Assembly: GCF_002633015.1 (NCBI RefSeq)
Contig: NZ_NSIU01000005.1
Span: forward strand, 1 to 64,000
Origin: Sulfuricurvum sp. PD_MW2
Lineage (GTDB): Bacteria; Campylobacterota; Campylobacteria; Campylobacterales; Sulfurimonadaceae
Length of the DNA: 64,000 nt
Direction of reading: 5' to 3'
Position 1 is the stretch's first letter; each line of letters starts with the position of its first letter. Positions 27,361-35,820 of this stretch are shown one piece after another. Under the pieces are notes generated by a model. It was not told the DNA's origin. It saw nothing but the letters and a program-made list of their open reading frames with translations, and ran no database searches. The position numbers and the translations under genes are program-made.

Positions 27361-28591
27361 GGCTCTCTCCTGAATTTTCTCGTTTACCTGCTACTGTGCT
27401 GGCTGCTGCATGAATGGCGATACCGATGCCGGCTGCTGTCAACATACCCAAACCGAATTCATCAACAGTTTTTTCAACTCCGCCTGTCGGCGCTTTGATT
27501 TTCGCATCAGCCATTGGGCGCTCATATGCATATTTATCCCAGAAATCTGGTTCTGAACAACCGATACAACCACGACCGACTCCGATTGGCCAGTTCACTG
27601 CTTCGTTATAACGAACGATTGAACAGTTATTGAATGTCATAGGACCTTTACATCCCATTTTGTAGAGACAGAAGTTATTTTGTGCTCCTACATCTCCCCA
27701 CTCTTCTACGTACTCACCTGCATCGAAGTGTGCACGACGCTCACAGTTATCATGGATACGATAACCGAACGCGAATTTAGGGCGAAGAAGTGAATCAAGC
27801 TCAGGAACTTGACCTGTCAATACGTAATGCAAGATTACACCAACCATATTTGCCGGGTTAGCCGGACATGCTGGGATATTGATAAGTGGTTTGTTTTTAA
27901 TAACATCCATTACACCGACCGCACCGGTTGGGTTCGGAGCTGCAGCTGGGATACCACCGAACGTAGCACATGCTCCAACAGCAACAACAGCAGCAGCATT
28001 TTCTGCACAGCGTACGAGATGGTCATGGAAAGTTTCACCTTTCGCACCGATTGTTCCGTATTGTCCGTCCATACCCATTGGGATAGAACCTTCAACGAAA
28101 AGAAGATATTTGCCTTTGAAGTGCTCCATAGCTTCATCAAGTTGTTTTTCTGCTTGATGTCCTGATGCCGCTTGAAGTGTCTCATGGTATTCAAGAGAGA
28201 TAATGTCAAGAACGATTTCATCGATTTTTGGTCCATCAGCACGTAGAAGCGCTTCAGAGTTACCGGCACAATCTTGAAGTTCTAGCCAAACAACTGGAGC
28301 ACGATTCATCATCACCGCAGCGTCCGCAACTAGCGGTGTAAACATAGGAGGTAACATCAACATTGCTGTTGTAGCACTCGCCCATTTCATAAACTCACGT
28401 CGATCAATTCCGTTCTCTTCTAAAAGATCGGTAAAGTCTAGCTTGTTAGCTGGCGTAAGAGAACGCATCTCATTTAAACGCGCCTCACATTTTTCGAAAA
28501 GCTCTTGATAGTATGTGTCGCCCTTGTTCGTTTCGACACGAGAACTCTTCGAAGTGAACAGTTTTTTAACCGTTTCAATTCTATCGGACAT
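27353..28591 (-). CDS. hydA: HydA NiFe hydrogenase small subunit with Tat signal
   Basis: 412 residues. About 63 residues precede the Tat motif (GIDRREFMKW, RR at 64-65), a long n-region. The mature domain starts near PVVWLELQDC, and a C-terminal membrane anchor lies at about 378-400 (GLGMLTAAGIGIAIHAAAST). The proximal-cluster motif reads DCAGNSEA, so the second Cys of the usual CxxC is Asn. Later Cys motifs (ACPANP, DNCERRAHFDAGE, GRGCIGCSEP) are present. It is first gene of the hydABC transcript, with TetR-type palindromes upstream. Confidence 0.96.
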   Translation of the reverse strand: MSDRIETVKKLFTSKSSRVETNKGDTYYQELFEKCEARLNEMRSLTPANKLDFTDLLEENGIDRREFMKWASATTAMLMLPPMFTPLVADAAVMMNRAPVVWLELQDCAGNSEALLRADGPKIDEIVLDIISLEYHETLQAASGHQAEKQLDEAMEHFKGKYLLFVEGSIPMGMDGQYGTIGAKGETFHDHLVRCAENAAAVVAVGACATFGGIPAAAPNPTGAVGVMDVIKNKPLINIPACPANPANMVGVILHYVLTGQVPELDSLLRPKFAFGYRIHDNCERRAHFDAGEYVEEWGDVGAQNNFCLYKMGCKGPMTFNNCSIVRYNEAVNWPIGVGRGCIGCSEPDFWDKYAYERPMADAKIKAPTGGVEKTVDEFGLGMLTAAGIGIAIHAAASTVAGKRENSGESHE

Positions 28592-28613
28592 AATCCCCTC
28601 CTCAATTATTTAA

Positions 28614-28627
28614 TGAACAATCATTCA
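28614..28627. promoter_or_regulatory. palindromic operator A before hydA
   Basis: TGAACAATCATTCA, with TGAA/TTCA ends and an overlapping AATGA-ACAA-TCATT inverted repeat, lies 23 bp upstream of hydA. It sits just downstream of a possible minus-strand -10 (TAGAAT), a repressor position. It resembles TetR-family sites of the TGAATGA...TCATTCA type; the nearby TetR gene is the likely binder. Confidence 0.5.
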
Positions 28628-28687
28628 GTATTCTACGACTGGATAACTTAAACGAATATTTAAAAGATAAAATTTATTTAAAAAGAT

Positions 28688-28701
28688 TGAATACTTATTC
28701 A
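28688..28701. promoter_or_regulatory. palindromic operator B before hydA
   Basis: TGAATA-CT-TATTCA is a perfect 6-bp-arm palindrome about 97 bp upstream of hydA. It shares its 14-bp length and TGAA...TTCA ends with operator A and the 31623 site. Other parts of 28592-28830 are AT-rich with no further feature seen. Confidence 0.55.
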
Positions 28702-28830
28702 GTTTTGGAACAAAAATGTTTGCTTTTGTAAAGAATTGTGCAATAAAAAAATATTATTTTTCTTTTTTTCGATTAAAAAAAGTTAGTTTTAAAAAAGTTA
28801 TTTTGTAACACATTAAAATAATTAGTAATT

Positions 28831-30126
28831 TTAATGTGTCGTACACACCGAGCAAACATCGAAAGTTCGAAATATCAAAGAGGCTTTTTCTATGGACTCT
28901 GCACCTATCATTGCTTTTTGAGCCACCCCTAGATTTGAGTATTGTCCGTTCCCCAAGTTCCATTGTGTGGGTGTGATCATCGAATAGGTTACTATTTTAC
29001 CCTTTTCGACTTTTGCAGTATGAATCAGTGAGCCACGAGGGGCTTCAACAATTCCGATCCCTGTACCGCTGATATTCTCAATAGACAGAGGAGCTACAAA
29101 TGAAGGTTCCGAAAGATCCAAAGTATTCAGAAGATTGCGTATTTTTCGGACACAATATACAATCTCATCCATACGTGCATTTAATCGGATCAGAGAACTG
29201 TCTCCGTGTTTTCGATACAAAGTTGTCATTCCCGAACGTTGTGTGAGAATAGCTCGCGCCAATGGTCCTGTTTCGTAAAATAAATTATTATACAGGGCAT
29301 TTTTCGCGTATGTTTTTCCACCTTTTTCAAATGTGTTTGAGCTGTCTTCGCTAATGAAAAAAAGATCGGCAATCGACATTTCATTCTCACTCATCGCTAA
29401 ACGTTCATCTCCCAGCATCAAAAAACGTTGATGGCTTTTTCCCGTCTCTAGCAGATTGAATCGTTCGAAATATCGTAACAGTTTTCCGAAATCACCCGAT
29501 AGCTGTAATGATGTATCGTCGTGAAAAGTAGATTCAAAGTTCTCAAATGAGCACCCCAATATCTCATCCGTAACAAATTTTTCCACATCGCTCACAATTT
29601 TTAGACCCTGCATCACCTCGATGTAGGTCGGATCGCATGTCACTCCACCCGGCAAAGCATAAGAGCTATGAGGCCATTGACCGCTAAAAAGGGCACATAG
29701 TTGATTGATCTGTGTCGTGATATAGAGTGCCTTCAAAGCAACCGGCGGCTCTTCATTAGCCAATTTTCCAGCTTCGTGCAACATCACCAAATAGAGCCAT
29801 TTGATATGGTTCTGAAGCAATTCGCACAAACGTGTAATCTCGCGAATGCCCTTGGCTTTTGAAGAAAGGGTTATTTTTGCCCCGGTATTGATATAGATGT
29901 TCTCCAACATCCGAACAGCTGCAATCAAATGGGAGTGTCCGCAAATACCGCAAACCCGTGGAGCAATAACTAATGCATCGAGGGCATTGCGTCCTTCTAA
30001 AATTGCTTCCATCCCTCGAAAATGCAAAAAACGGATATCGGCTTCTTGTACGGTACCGTCTGTATCGGTATTAAATTCTAAAACGGCTTCTCCCTCGATC
30101 CGCTCGATCAGTTCATGCGTTATCAT
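28831..30126 (-). CDS. HupL-like cytosolic NiFe hydrogenase large subunit
   Basis: 431 residues. L1 motif is PRVCGICGHSH and L2 is DVCSVCTTH, which ends the protein. There is no C-terminal extension, so no protease cleavage is needed, as in sensory (HupV/HoxC) and some group 2 enzymes. DPC of L2 is DVC. The start overlaps the small-subunit end by 14 bp. With its signal-less partner it should be cytoplasmic. Whether it senses H2 or supplies low-potential electrons for carbon fixation cannot be decided from sequence; no HoxJ-like kinase is present here. Confidence 0.9.
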   Translation of the reverse strand: MITHELIERIEGEAVLEFNTDTDGTVQEADIRFLHFRGMEAILEGRNALDALVIAPRVCGICGHSHLIAAVRMLENIYINTGAKITLSSKAKGIREITRLCELLQNHIKWLYLVMLHEAGKLANEEPPVALKALYITTQINQLCALFSGQWPHSSYALPGGVTCDPTYIEVMQGLKIVSDVEKFVTDEILGCSFENFESTFHDDTSLQLSGDFGKLLRYFERFNLLETGKSHQRFLMLGDERLAMSENEMSIADLFFISEDSSNTFEKGGKTYAKNALYNNLFYETGPLARAILTQRSGMTTLYRKHGDSSLIRLNARMDEIVYCVRKIRNLLNTLDLSEPSFVAPLSIENISGTGIGIVEAPRGSLIHTAKVEKGKIVTYSMITPTQWNLGNGQYSNLGVAQKAMIGAESIEKASLIFRTFDVCSVCTTH

Positions 30127-31009
30127 CGATCAGTTTCCCTTCCAGCCGTTTGATATGAAACGATTTTGCAGCACCCGCGAGAGCCAAGTAACTCCGTTTC
30201 GGAACACCTAATGGCATCTCTGCCGGAATCGACATATAGGTTTTTGTGCTAAAAAGATCTTTCTTAGGAAATGAGGGTTCCGTACACCCGACGCACGGCA
30301 TTCCGATACGTGTTTTCGAACTCACATCGTTCCACAGGATTTTATTGCAGCTACCGTGAGTAAAAGGACCTTGACACCCTTGGGCATAAAACAAACACCC
30401 CTCTTTCGTTCCAAAATGCTCACTGTCCACCTTCCACTCAAAATACTCATTTCGAAGACATCCGTTATGAACAAGATAGCCATAAAGTTCTTTTGGACGA
30501 CGATATTCATCAAGAACAATATTTTTTCCCTGAACGATCATATCGATAACAAAGCTAAGCCATTTTGGATGAGTAGGACAGCCGCTTAATGTTATAACTT
30601 TTTCTCGATAATCTTTTAAGAGTCCGTGTTCCTCTTCTTTATCAAAAAGTATTCCTCGAATATTTTGAGGATCATTTTCTTTAAAAATTCCACCGAAACT
30701 CGCACAGCTTCCTAATGCGATAATATGTTTTGTTTTATAGGCAAGTGTAAGCAGCAATAACTCCATAGGCATCCCCGCACGCTCAAAATCGGCTTTATAC
30801 GCCCCCTCAAAAATCAAAATATCCGATTGCGGAAGTTTTTTGACCAATTCTTTGAGCGTTTTTTTACACGGCAAGAGGGGATGGTGGATAAATTCTATAG
30901 TCTCAAGAAGATTTCCAAGCGAAGAATCATTTAAAAAGGAGTGATTATTACCGTTGCAGGTGATCCCCTGCAGCCAGATCACACGAAGTTTAGCGGGCTT
31001 TGAGGGCAT
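30113..31009 (-). CDS. HupS-like cytosolic NiFe hydrogenase small subunit
   Basis: About 298 residues from the start chosen (MPSKPAKLRVIWLQG); an in-frame start 10 codons upstream is possible and neither has a clear ribosome-binding site. There is no Tat signal and no membrane anchor. The first cluster motif reads GITCNGNNHSF, the CxGN form as in cyanobacterial HupS. Other Cys motifs are ALGSCASFGG, LSGCPTHP, HNGCLRNEYFE and CVGCTEPSFP. The start lies inside the tetR gene, implying co-transcription. Confidence 0.9.
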   Translation of the reverse strand: MPSKPAKLRVIWLQGITCNGNNHSFLNDSSLGNLLETIEFIHHPLLPCKKTLKELVKKLPQSDILIFEGAYKADFERAGMPMELLLLTLAYKTKHIIALGSCASFGGIFKENDPQNIRGILFDKEEEHGLLKDYREKVITLSGCPTHPKWLSFVIDMIVQGKNIVLDEYRRPKELYGYLVHNGCLRNEYFEWKVDSEHFGTKEGCLFYAQGCQGPFTHGSCNKILWNDVSSKTRIGMPCVGCTEPSFPKKDLFSTKTYMSIPAEMPLGVPKRSYLALAGAAKSFHIKRLEGKLIDDNA

Positions 31010-31583
31010 TGTAGATATTTTCGGCGATCGTATGTTCATACGTTTCTAACGATTTTGGAAGAATCTGTTCACCATTTAAAAAGACCATTCCGCCCAAATA
31101 TCCCATAAAAAGGCCAAATGCACTAAAAAAGTCTTGATCTTTCAGTTCACCGGATCTTACCCCTTCTTCAAAAAAGATCATCAACTCCGTTACAAAAGCT
31201 GATACACAAATCATACCGGTACAACAGTTTTGAAAAACTTCACGGTTAGAGAGATAGACCCGTAAAAAATACTCGATTGTTTCAGGACGCTCTTTTGCAA
31301 TTCGAAAATACATATGGACGATTGCTTCAATCTTCTCTTGGGTACTGATAGGACTTTCATTGATCTTGCGGATCTCTTCTCCTAAAATATTAGCAATGTA
31401 GAGAATGAGATCTTTGGCCAATATTTCTTTAGATTTAAAATAATTGTATAAATTGCCGACACTCATACCGATTTTTTCAGCAATGGTGGGCATCGTGGTT
31501 TGATAAAATCCCTCTTTGGAAAACAATTCCAATGCTTTTGTCATAATAGAAATTTTTCGTTCTTCTTTTGTCGGACGTGCCAA
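30990..31583 (-). CDS. TetR/AcrR-family regulator within hydrogenase cluster
   Basis: 197 residues. The N-terminal helix-turn-helix is typical (ALELFSKEGFYQTTMPTIAE, then KIGMSVGNLYNYFKSKE). The C-terminal part is an all-helical ligand domain with two Cys (FQNCCTGMICVSAF), which could sense a redox or thiol signal. It lies between two hydrogenase gene sets and overlaps the HupS-like gene. Similar palindromes lie 40 bp upstream of its own start and before hydA, so autoregulation and control of hydABC are likely inferences. Confidence 0.93.
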   Translation of the reverse strand: MARPTKEERKISIMTKALELFSKEGFYQTTMPTIAEKIGMSVGNLYNYFKSKEILAKDLILYIANILGEEIRKINESPISTQEKIEAIVHMYFRIAKERPETIEYFLRVYLSNREVFQNCCTGMICVSAFVTELMIFFEEGVRSGELKDQDFFSAFGLFMGYLGGMVFLNGEQILPKSLETYEHTIAENIYNALKAR

Positions 31584-31616
31584 TGTTTTACCTAATTATA
31601 AAATTCGCTTTTATAA

Positions 31617-33308
31617 TTATAGCGAATATGTATTCATTATTTTATAATGTGATAACTCTTTTTTAGTGGCATCAATGACATGAACGGCACAGGCAAGACA
31701 CGGATCAAACGAATGTACGATCCGTAATACCTCTAAAGGGGCTGATGGATCACTGAGTTGAAGGCCGATCAGCGCCTCTTCGTAAGCACCTCTATCTTGG
31801 TTGATCCCTTTGGGAGATGCATTCCATGTGGTGGGTACAACCGCCTGATAATTAGCAATTTTTGATTCTTCGATACGGACGAAATGGCCTAATACACCGC
31901 GAGGAACTTCAAAGATACCCGCACCTCTCGCTTCGGACGGCAACTCTTCAAATACATATTTGGTCCATGTGGTCTCATCGTAATATTTTATATTCTCGAT
32001 CAGATCGCTCATAGTGTCAAACAAATAATCGCAACAGATTTGTGCTTCAACCGCACGCGCCGCATTTCGTCCCAATCCGGTAGAAAAGTCCAACAGCTCC
32101 ATGTCCGAACGCTTCATAAACCGTTCCATGTATGGACGGATAATCGCAGAGTGTTTGACATATCCCATTATCATCCGCGCCAACGGGCCTACTTCCATCA
32201 CATCACCATCATAGCGCGGTGCTTTTACCCATGTGTATTTACCCTCGGTTTTGAGTGAACCATCATCATTGAGATCGGTATAAAACGGTGTTGTATCTCC
32301 CTCATACGGAGAAAGAGGCGTATCATTTTCATACCATGAACGGGAAGCCTCCTCTGTAATCTTGGTCGGATCGAAAGGCTCGACATGCTCAAAATTATGC
32401 CCCCGAATCACACCGTTTTCAAAAAGCTGCCGGTTTTTCCCAAATCGGTATCCTCCGCAGCACATGAAGTTTCCGACGGTGCGTCCCTCTCCGGCTTTGA
32501 TGGAGTCACGATAGGCATTGATGAGCATCACCATATCCGGAATATAGGCACGTTCGATAAAATCACGGACCTCTTTGATAATGAACAAAAAGTCGTTTAG
32601 CCGCTGAGGATTAAGCATATCCGCAACACTCGTAACACCGCCAACGACCAAGTTCTGAGGGTGGGGAGTTTTGCCTGCAAAAATAGCTACCGCTTTAGAA
32701 AGCTCACGCTGTATCCGAAGCGCTTCAAGATAGTGATTCATATGGATGAGATTTTCTTCAGGACTGAAACGGTATGTACTGTGCCCCCAATAGCCATTTG
32801 TAAACAGACCAAGCCGCCCCGCTTTGACAAACCCTTCAAGTTTCTCTTTGACCGATTCCAGATGCCCTTGTGAATTACGGTAGGGGTGTTGCGACCACGA
32901 TTCTGCATCATGCGAGGCTTTCGCACAATCTGCATTTAAAGCACTTGTGATATCGACAAAATCAAGCGAATGAAGATGATAGTAGTGGACAATGTGATCT
33001 TGAACAAATAAAGAGAGGGTCACAAGATTTCGGATGATTTCGGCATTATCCGGAATTTCAATCCCGTATGCCGCTTCCACAGCACTAATCGACGCACGAT
33101 AATGGACATTTGTACATACTCCGCAAATGCGTTGCGCTATCAATCCCGAATCACGAGGATCACGCCCTTTTAAGATGGTCTCGATTCCTCGAAACAATTG
33201 ACCGGAAGCCCACGCTTCTGTGATAATGTTGTTTTCATCGACTTCCACTTCAAGGCGCAAATGACCCTCGATACGGGTAATCGGATCGATGATGATTTTT
33301 TTAGTCAT
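31617..33308 (-). CDS. NiFe hydrogenase large subunit paired with reductase-fused small subunit
   Basis: 563 residues and clearly a HydB paralogue (EGHLRLEVEVDENN; RICGVCTNVHYRAS; DPCLACAVH). A 20-residue tail (VIDATKKELSHYKIMNTYSL) follows the L2 His, so it needs a maturation protease. The start overlaps the fused small-subunit stop by 8 nt (ATGACTAA), the same arrangement as hydA/hydB. Its partner has no working export signal and no cytochrome b gene follows, so I infer a cytoplasmic enzyme. All catalytic Cys and the L2 His are present. Confidence 0.95.
   Translation of the reverse strand: MTKKIIIDPITRIEGHLRLEVEVDENNIITEAWASGQLFRGIETILKGRDPRDSGLIAQRICGVCTNVHYRASISAVEAAYGIEIPDNAEIIRNLVTLSLFVQDHIVHYYHLHSLDFVDITSALNADCAKASHDAESWSQHPYRNSQGHLESVKEKLEGFVKAGRLGLFTNGYWGHSTYRFSPEENLIHMNHYLEALRIQRELSKAVAIFAGKTPHPQNLVVGGVTSVADMLNPQRLNDFLFIIKEVRDFIERAYIPDMVMLINAYRDSIKAGEGRTVGNFMCCGGYRFGKNRQLFENGVIRGHNFEHVEPFDPTKITEEASRSWYENDTPLSPYEGDTTPFYTDLNDDGSLKTEGKYTWVKAPRYDGDVMEVGPLARMIMGYVKHSAIIRPYMERFMKRSDMELLDFSTGLGRNAARAVEAQICCDYLFDTMSDLIENIKYYDETTWTKYVFEELPSEARGAGIFEVPRGVLGHFVRIEESKIANYQAVVPTTWNASPKGINQDRGAYEEALIGLQLSDPSAPLEVLRIVHSFDPCLACAVHVIDATKKELSHYKIMNTYSL
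31623..31636. promoter_or_regulatory. palindromic operator C before tetR
   Basis: CGAATA-TG-TATTCA, one base from a perfect palindrome, overlaps the last codons of the large-subunit gene and ends 40 bp upstream of the tetR start. It matches operator B (TGAATA-CT-TATTCA) outside the central spacer except for one end base. Fits TetR autoregulation. Confidence 0.5.
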
Positions 33309-35727
33309 TAGCTTTTTCCTCTAGTTTACGATTATTGGCATAACGGTCAAATGCAATTTTCCCCTGTCCGCACCCGAAACATCCGTGCCCTGCTTGCACC
33401 GGCCAACTCGTCCCCTCATTGAATTTCACCAACGAACAGTTAAGATCGGCATAGGGTCCTTTACAGCCCATCTCAAAAAGGCACCATCCCTTCTTCGCCC
33501 CCTCATCACCCCATTCACGGACAAATTCTTCCGCATCATAGTGACCGCGGCGTTCACAGTTGTCATGCACACGAAAACCATATGCCCATTCAGGACGATT
33601 ATGCGCATCGAGTTTTGGAAATTCATCGAACATGATGTAATGAAGTAAAGTACCCACGATATTAATCGGATTGGTCGGACATCCCGGAAGATTGATAATA
33701 TCCTCTCTACCCAAGGCTTCCGATACACCTACCGCACCTGTCGGATTAGGCTCAGCCGCAACCACACCTCCATCATAGGCACACGAACCTACGGCAATAA
33801 TTGCTGCAGCTTTTTTAGAAACTCGGCGTAACAGTTCCACTCCGGTCTCCCCTTTGGGGCCAATTCGTAAAAATTTGCCATCCATCCCCAGCGGTACGGC
33901 TCCCTCAACGATCAAAAGAAACTTTTCGCTGTCATTATGGAGGATGCTTTCCAATGCCGATTCCGATTGATCTCCCGATGCCGCCATCAAAAGCTCATGA
34001 TAATCTAATGAGATGTACTTGAGGATTAGATCGTCTACTTTTGGATGAGAGGTTTTGATAAATGCTTCCGAATTACCCGTACAATCGGAAAGCTCAAGCC
34101 AAATAATCGGTATTTTATTGAGCTGTACAACACTCTCCCCCACAACCTCTTCAAACTGCGGGTGTAGATGCATTGATGCAGTTATCATCGAAACCCATCG
34201 ATTAAACTCACGGCTCATCTCATATGATTCCAACGCTTCATGAAAATTTTCACTGCTCAACTGATTTTTAGGATGGAGACGATTGTACTTTTCGATACGC
34301 GCGCGTACTTTTTCGAGTTCGGCCGCTTGGGCCATAGCTACTTTTTCCGCACGCAATCGCGCTGCTTCAGTCGGATCGACCGGAGTGCTTGAAATAATCG
34401 TACAGATGTCCTGCTTGCACCGTCCGCAGACACGTCCCGCTTTTGTATGCTCTTTGAGTTCACCAAACGAGGTGATCGCATTTTCTTTGATGATGTCGAT
34501 CAATTCTTGTTCATGCACCCCTTCACAACTGCATACCAATCGCCCCGATTCAGACATCAACCGGTTGGAATACAAATAAGCCGCATCGATCACAGAATCA
34601 TGTTCCATCAGTTGCTTGATAGCGAGAAGATCGATATTCGTATTTATCCCGATAAATCGCTTTAGTCGATCGTTCTTAACGATATACTGATCAATCCGAT
34701 CTTTATGTGCGATCAGAATCGTTTCATTATCACTATCTTTTGGATTAAAATCGGTCGCACTCACATCTGCGAACAAAAACGATCCTACTTTGAGCCCGTC
34801 AATCGCTACCTCTTTTCTAAATACCCTATCTTGATCTCCCAAAAGATTCGCAATCGCAATATCCGCTTGCAACGTACACTCTTTCACCCTTCCGGCGATA
34901 AACCCTCCATGTCGCACTTCTGCCGCTTCACCGACACAATAAATATCCGGATCAGAAGTTTGCATCCGATCATCCACTAAAATGCCCTTCGCACATTCAA
35001 GTGTATGGCGTGCAAAATCGATATTGGGATCAATCCCAACTCCGAAAATAAGAAACGGATTTTTAATTTCCCGTTGTTTGGTAATCACTTTCGTGATACG
35101 GCCATCTACAATCTCTTTATCTATGATTTCGTCATTAAATTGTATTTGTACCCGTTTATCGACTTCAAAAATACCTCTGATCAACTCTAATGCTTCACGG
35201 CTGATCACTTCCGAATAGAGATAATTTTTACGTACCAATAACGTAATACTTTTGGGGGATGAACTACGCATTAGGGTATCAAGCAACTCCAGTGCGATAG
35301 GACCAGCACCGACGATCACAACATTTTTATCGTTAATCCCTTGAGCAATCCGTTCACAATCTCTTTGACTTCTAAAAGTTGCTGCATTACTCAGTTCTGA
35401 AATATCAAACAGCGTTTTTGGAATCGATCCTGTTGCGATAATCAATTTATCGTAATGGAATGCGGCATGTTGGCTAAAAATCCGTTTTTCTTCGGGGGCA
35501 ATAGATACGATTTTTTGATTGAGTTCCAGTTTTACTTTTGGATGAAGTTCCAATTCTATCGAATCGGTACACGTGCAATCTTCTACCAGCTTGCATAAAT
35601 GGATACGGTCATAAGGGGGATGTTTCTCATCTGAAACAATCAGTACTTCTAGCTGAGGGGATTTTTGGATAAGCGTATTAGCAATATAGACAGCGGCGAT
35701 CCCACCTCCTACGATTACAATACGCAT
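33301..35727 (-). CDS. NirB-like FAD/NAD(P) reductase - Bfd [2Fe-2S] - hydrogenase small subunit fusion
   Basis: 808 residues from MRIVIVGGG, chosen because AGGAG lies 7 bp upstream. Residues 1-395 resemble the reductase part of NirB: FAD motif VIVGGGIAAVYIA, IIATG at 96-100, second nucleotide site VVIVGAGPIA (136-145) followed by LLVRKN, and IYCVGEAAEVRHGG. A Bfd-type [2Fe-2S] domain follows with C399xC401 and C434xxC437. From about 465 it is a group 1 small subunit like HydA: WLELSDCTGNSEAF, GCPTNP, HDNCERRGHYDAEE, HGCFGCGQG. The join has a decayed Tat signal (SREFNRW, about 505). There is no C-terminal anchor. Likely reaction: H2 with NAD(P)+, or the reverse. The Arg/Lys after the second fold slightly favours NADP. 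Confidence 0.9.
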   Translation of the reverse strand: MRIVIVGGGIAAVYIANTLIQKSPQLEVLIVSDEKHPPYDRIHLCKLVEDCTCTDSIELELHPKVKLELNQKIVSIAPEEKRIFSQHAAFHYDKLIIATGSIPKTLFDISELSNAATFRSQRDCERIAQGINDKNVVIVGAGPIALELLDTLMRSSSPKSITLLVRKNYLYSEVISREALELIRGIFEVDKRVQIQFNDEIIDKEIVDGRITKVITKQREIKNPFLIFGVGIDPNIDFARHTLECAKGILVDDRMQTSDPDIYCVGEAAEVRHGGFIAGRVKECTLQADIAIANLLGDQDRVFRKEVAIDGLKVGSFLFADVSATDFNPKDSDNETILIAHKDRIDQYIVKNDRLKRFIGINTNIDLLAIKQLMEHDSVIDAAYLYSNRLMSESGRLVCSCEGVHEQELIDIIKENAITSFGELKEHTKAGRVCGRCKQDICTIISSTPVDPTEAARLRAEKVAMAQAAELEKVRARIEKYNRLHPKNQLSSENFHEALESYEMSREFNRWVSMITASMHLHPQFEEVVGESVVQLNKIPIIWLELSDCTGNSEAFIKTSHPKVDDLILKYISLDYHELLMAASGDQSESALESILHNDSEKFLLIVEGAVPLGMDGKFLRIGPKGETGVELLRRVSKKAAAIIAVGSCAYDGGVVAAEPNPTGAVGVSEALGREDIINLPGCPTNPINIVGTLLHYIMFDEFPKLDAHNRPEWAYGFRVHDNCERRGHYDAEEFVREWGDEGAKKGWCLFEMGCKGPYADLNCSLVKFNEGTSWPVQAGHGCFGCGQGKIAFDRYANNRKLEEKAND

Positions 35728-35734
35728 CATCTTA

Positions 35735-35785
35735 CTCCTCATTCTTGTTTATGGATTTTACCCGATTTTTTGATTGAATGAGGAG
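35735..35785. promoter_or_regulatory. 10-bp inverted repeat upstream of fusion hydrogenase gene
   Basis: CTCCTCATTC (35735-35744) and GAATGAGGAG (35776-35785) are perfect inverted arms 31 bp apart. The first arm also carries the ribosome-binding site of the fusion gene, so the pair could form an mRNA hairpin hiding it. The GAATGA half resembles the TetR sites before hydA. Confidence 0.35.
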
Positions 35786-35820
35786 GATACAAGAGAAGTT
35801 ATTGCGTCGTAAGCAATCCC

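Noticed and set aside
30990-31039. Frameshift or damaged join between tetR and the HupS-like gene
   Set aside because: Both frames are intact; a start at 31009 gives a normal short HupS N-terminus with a small overlap.
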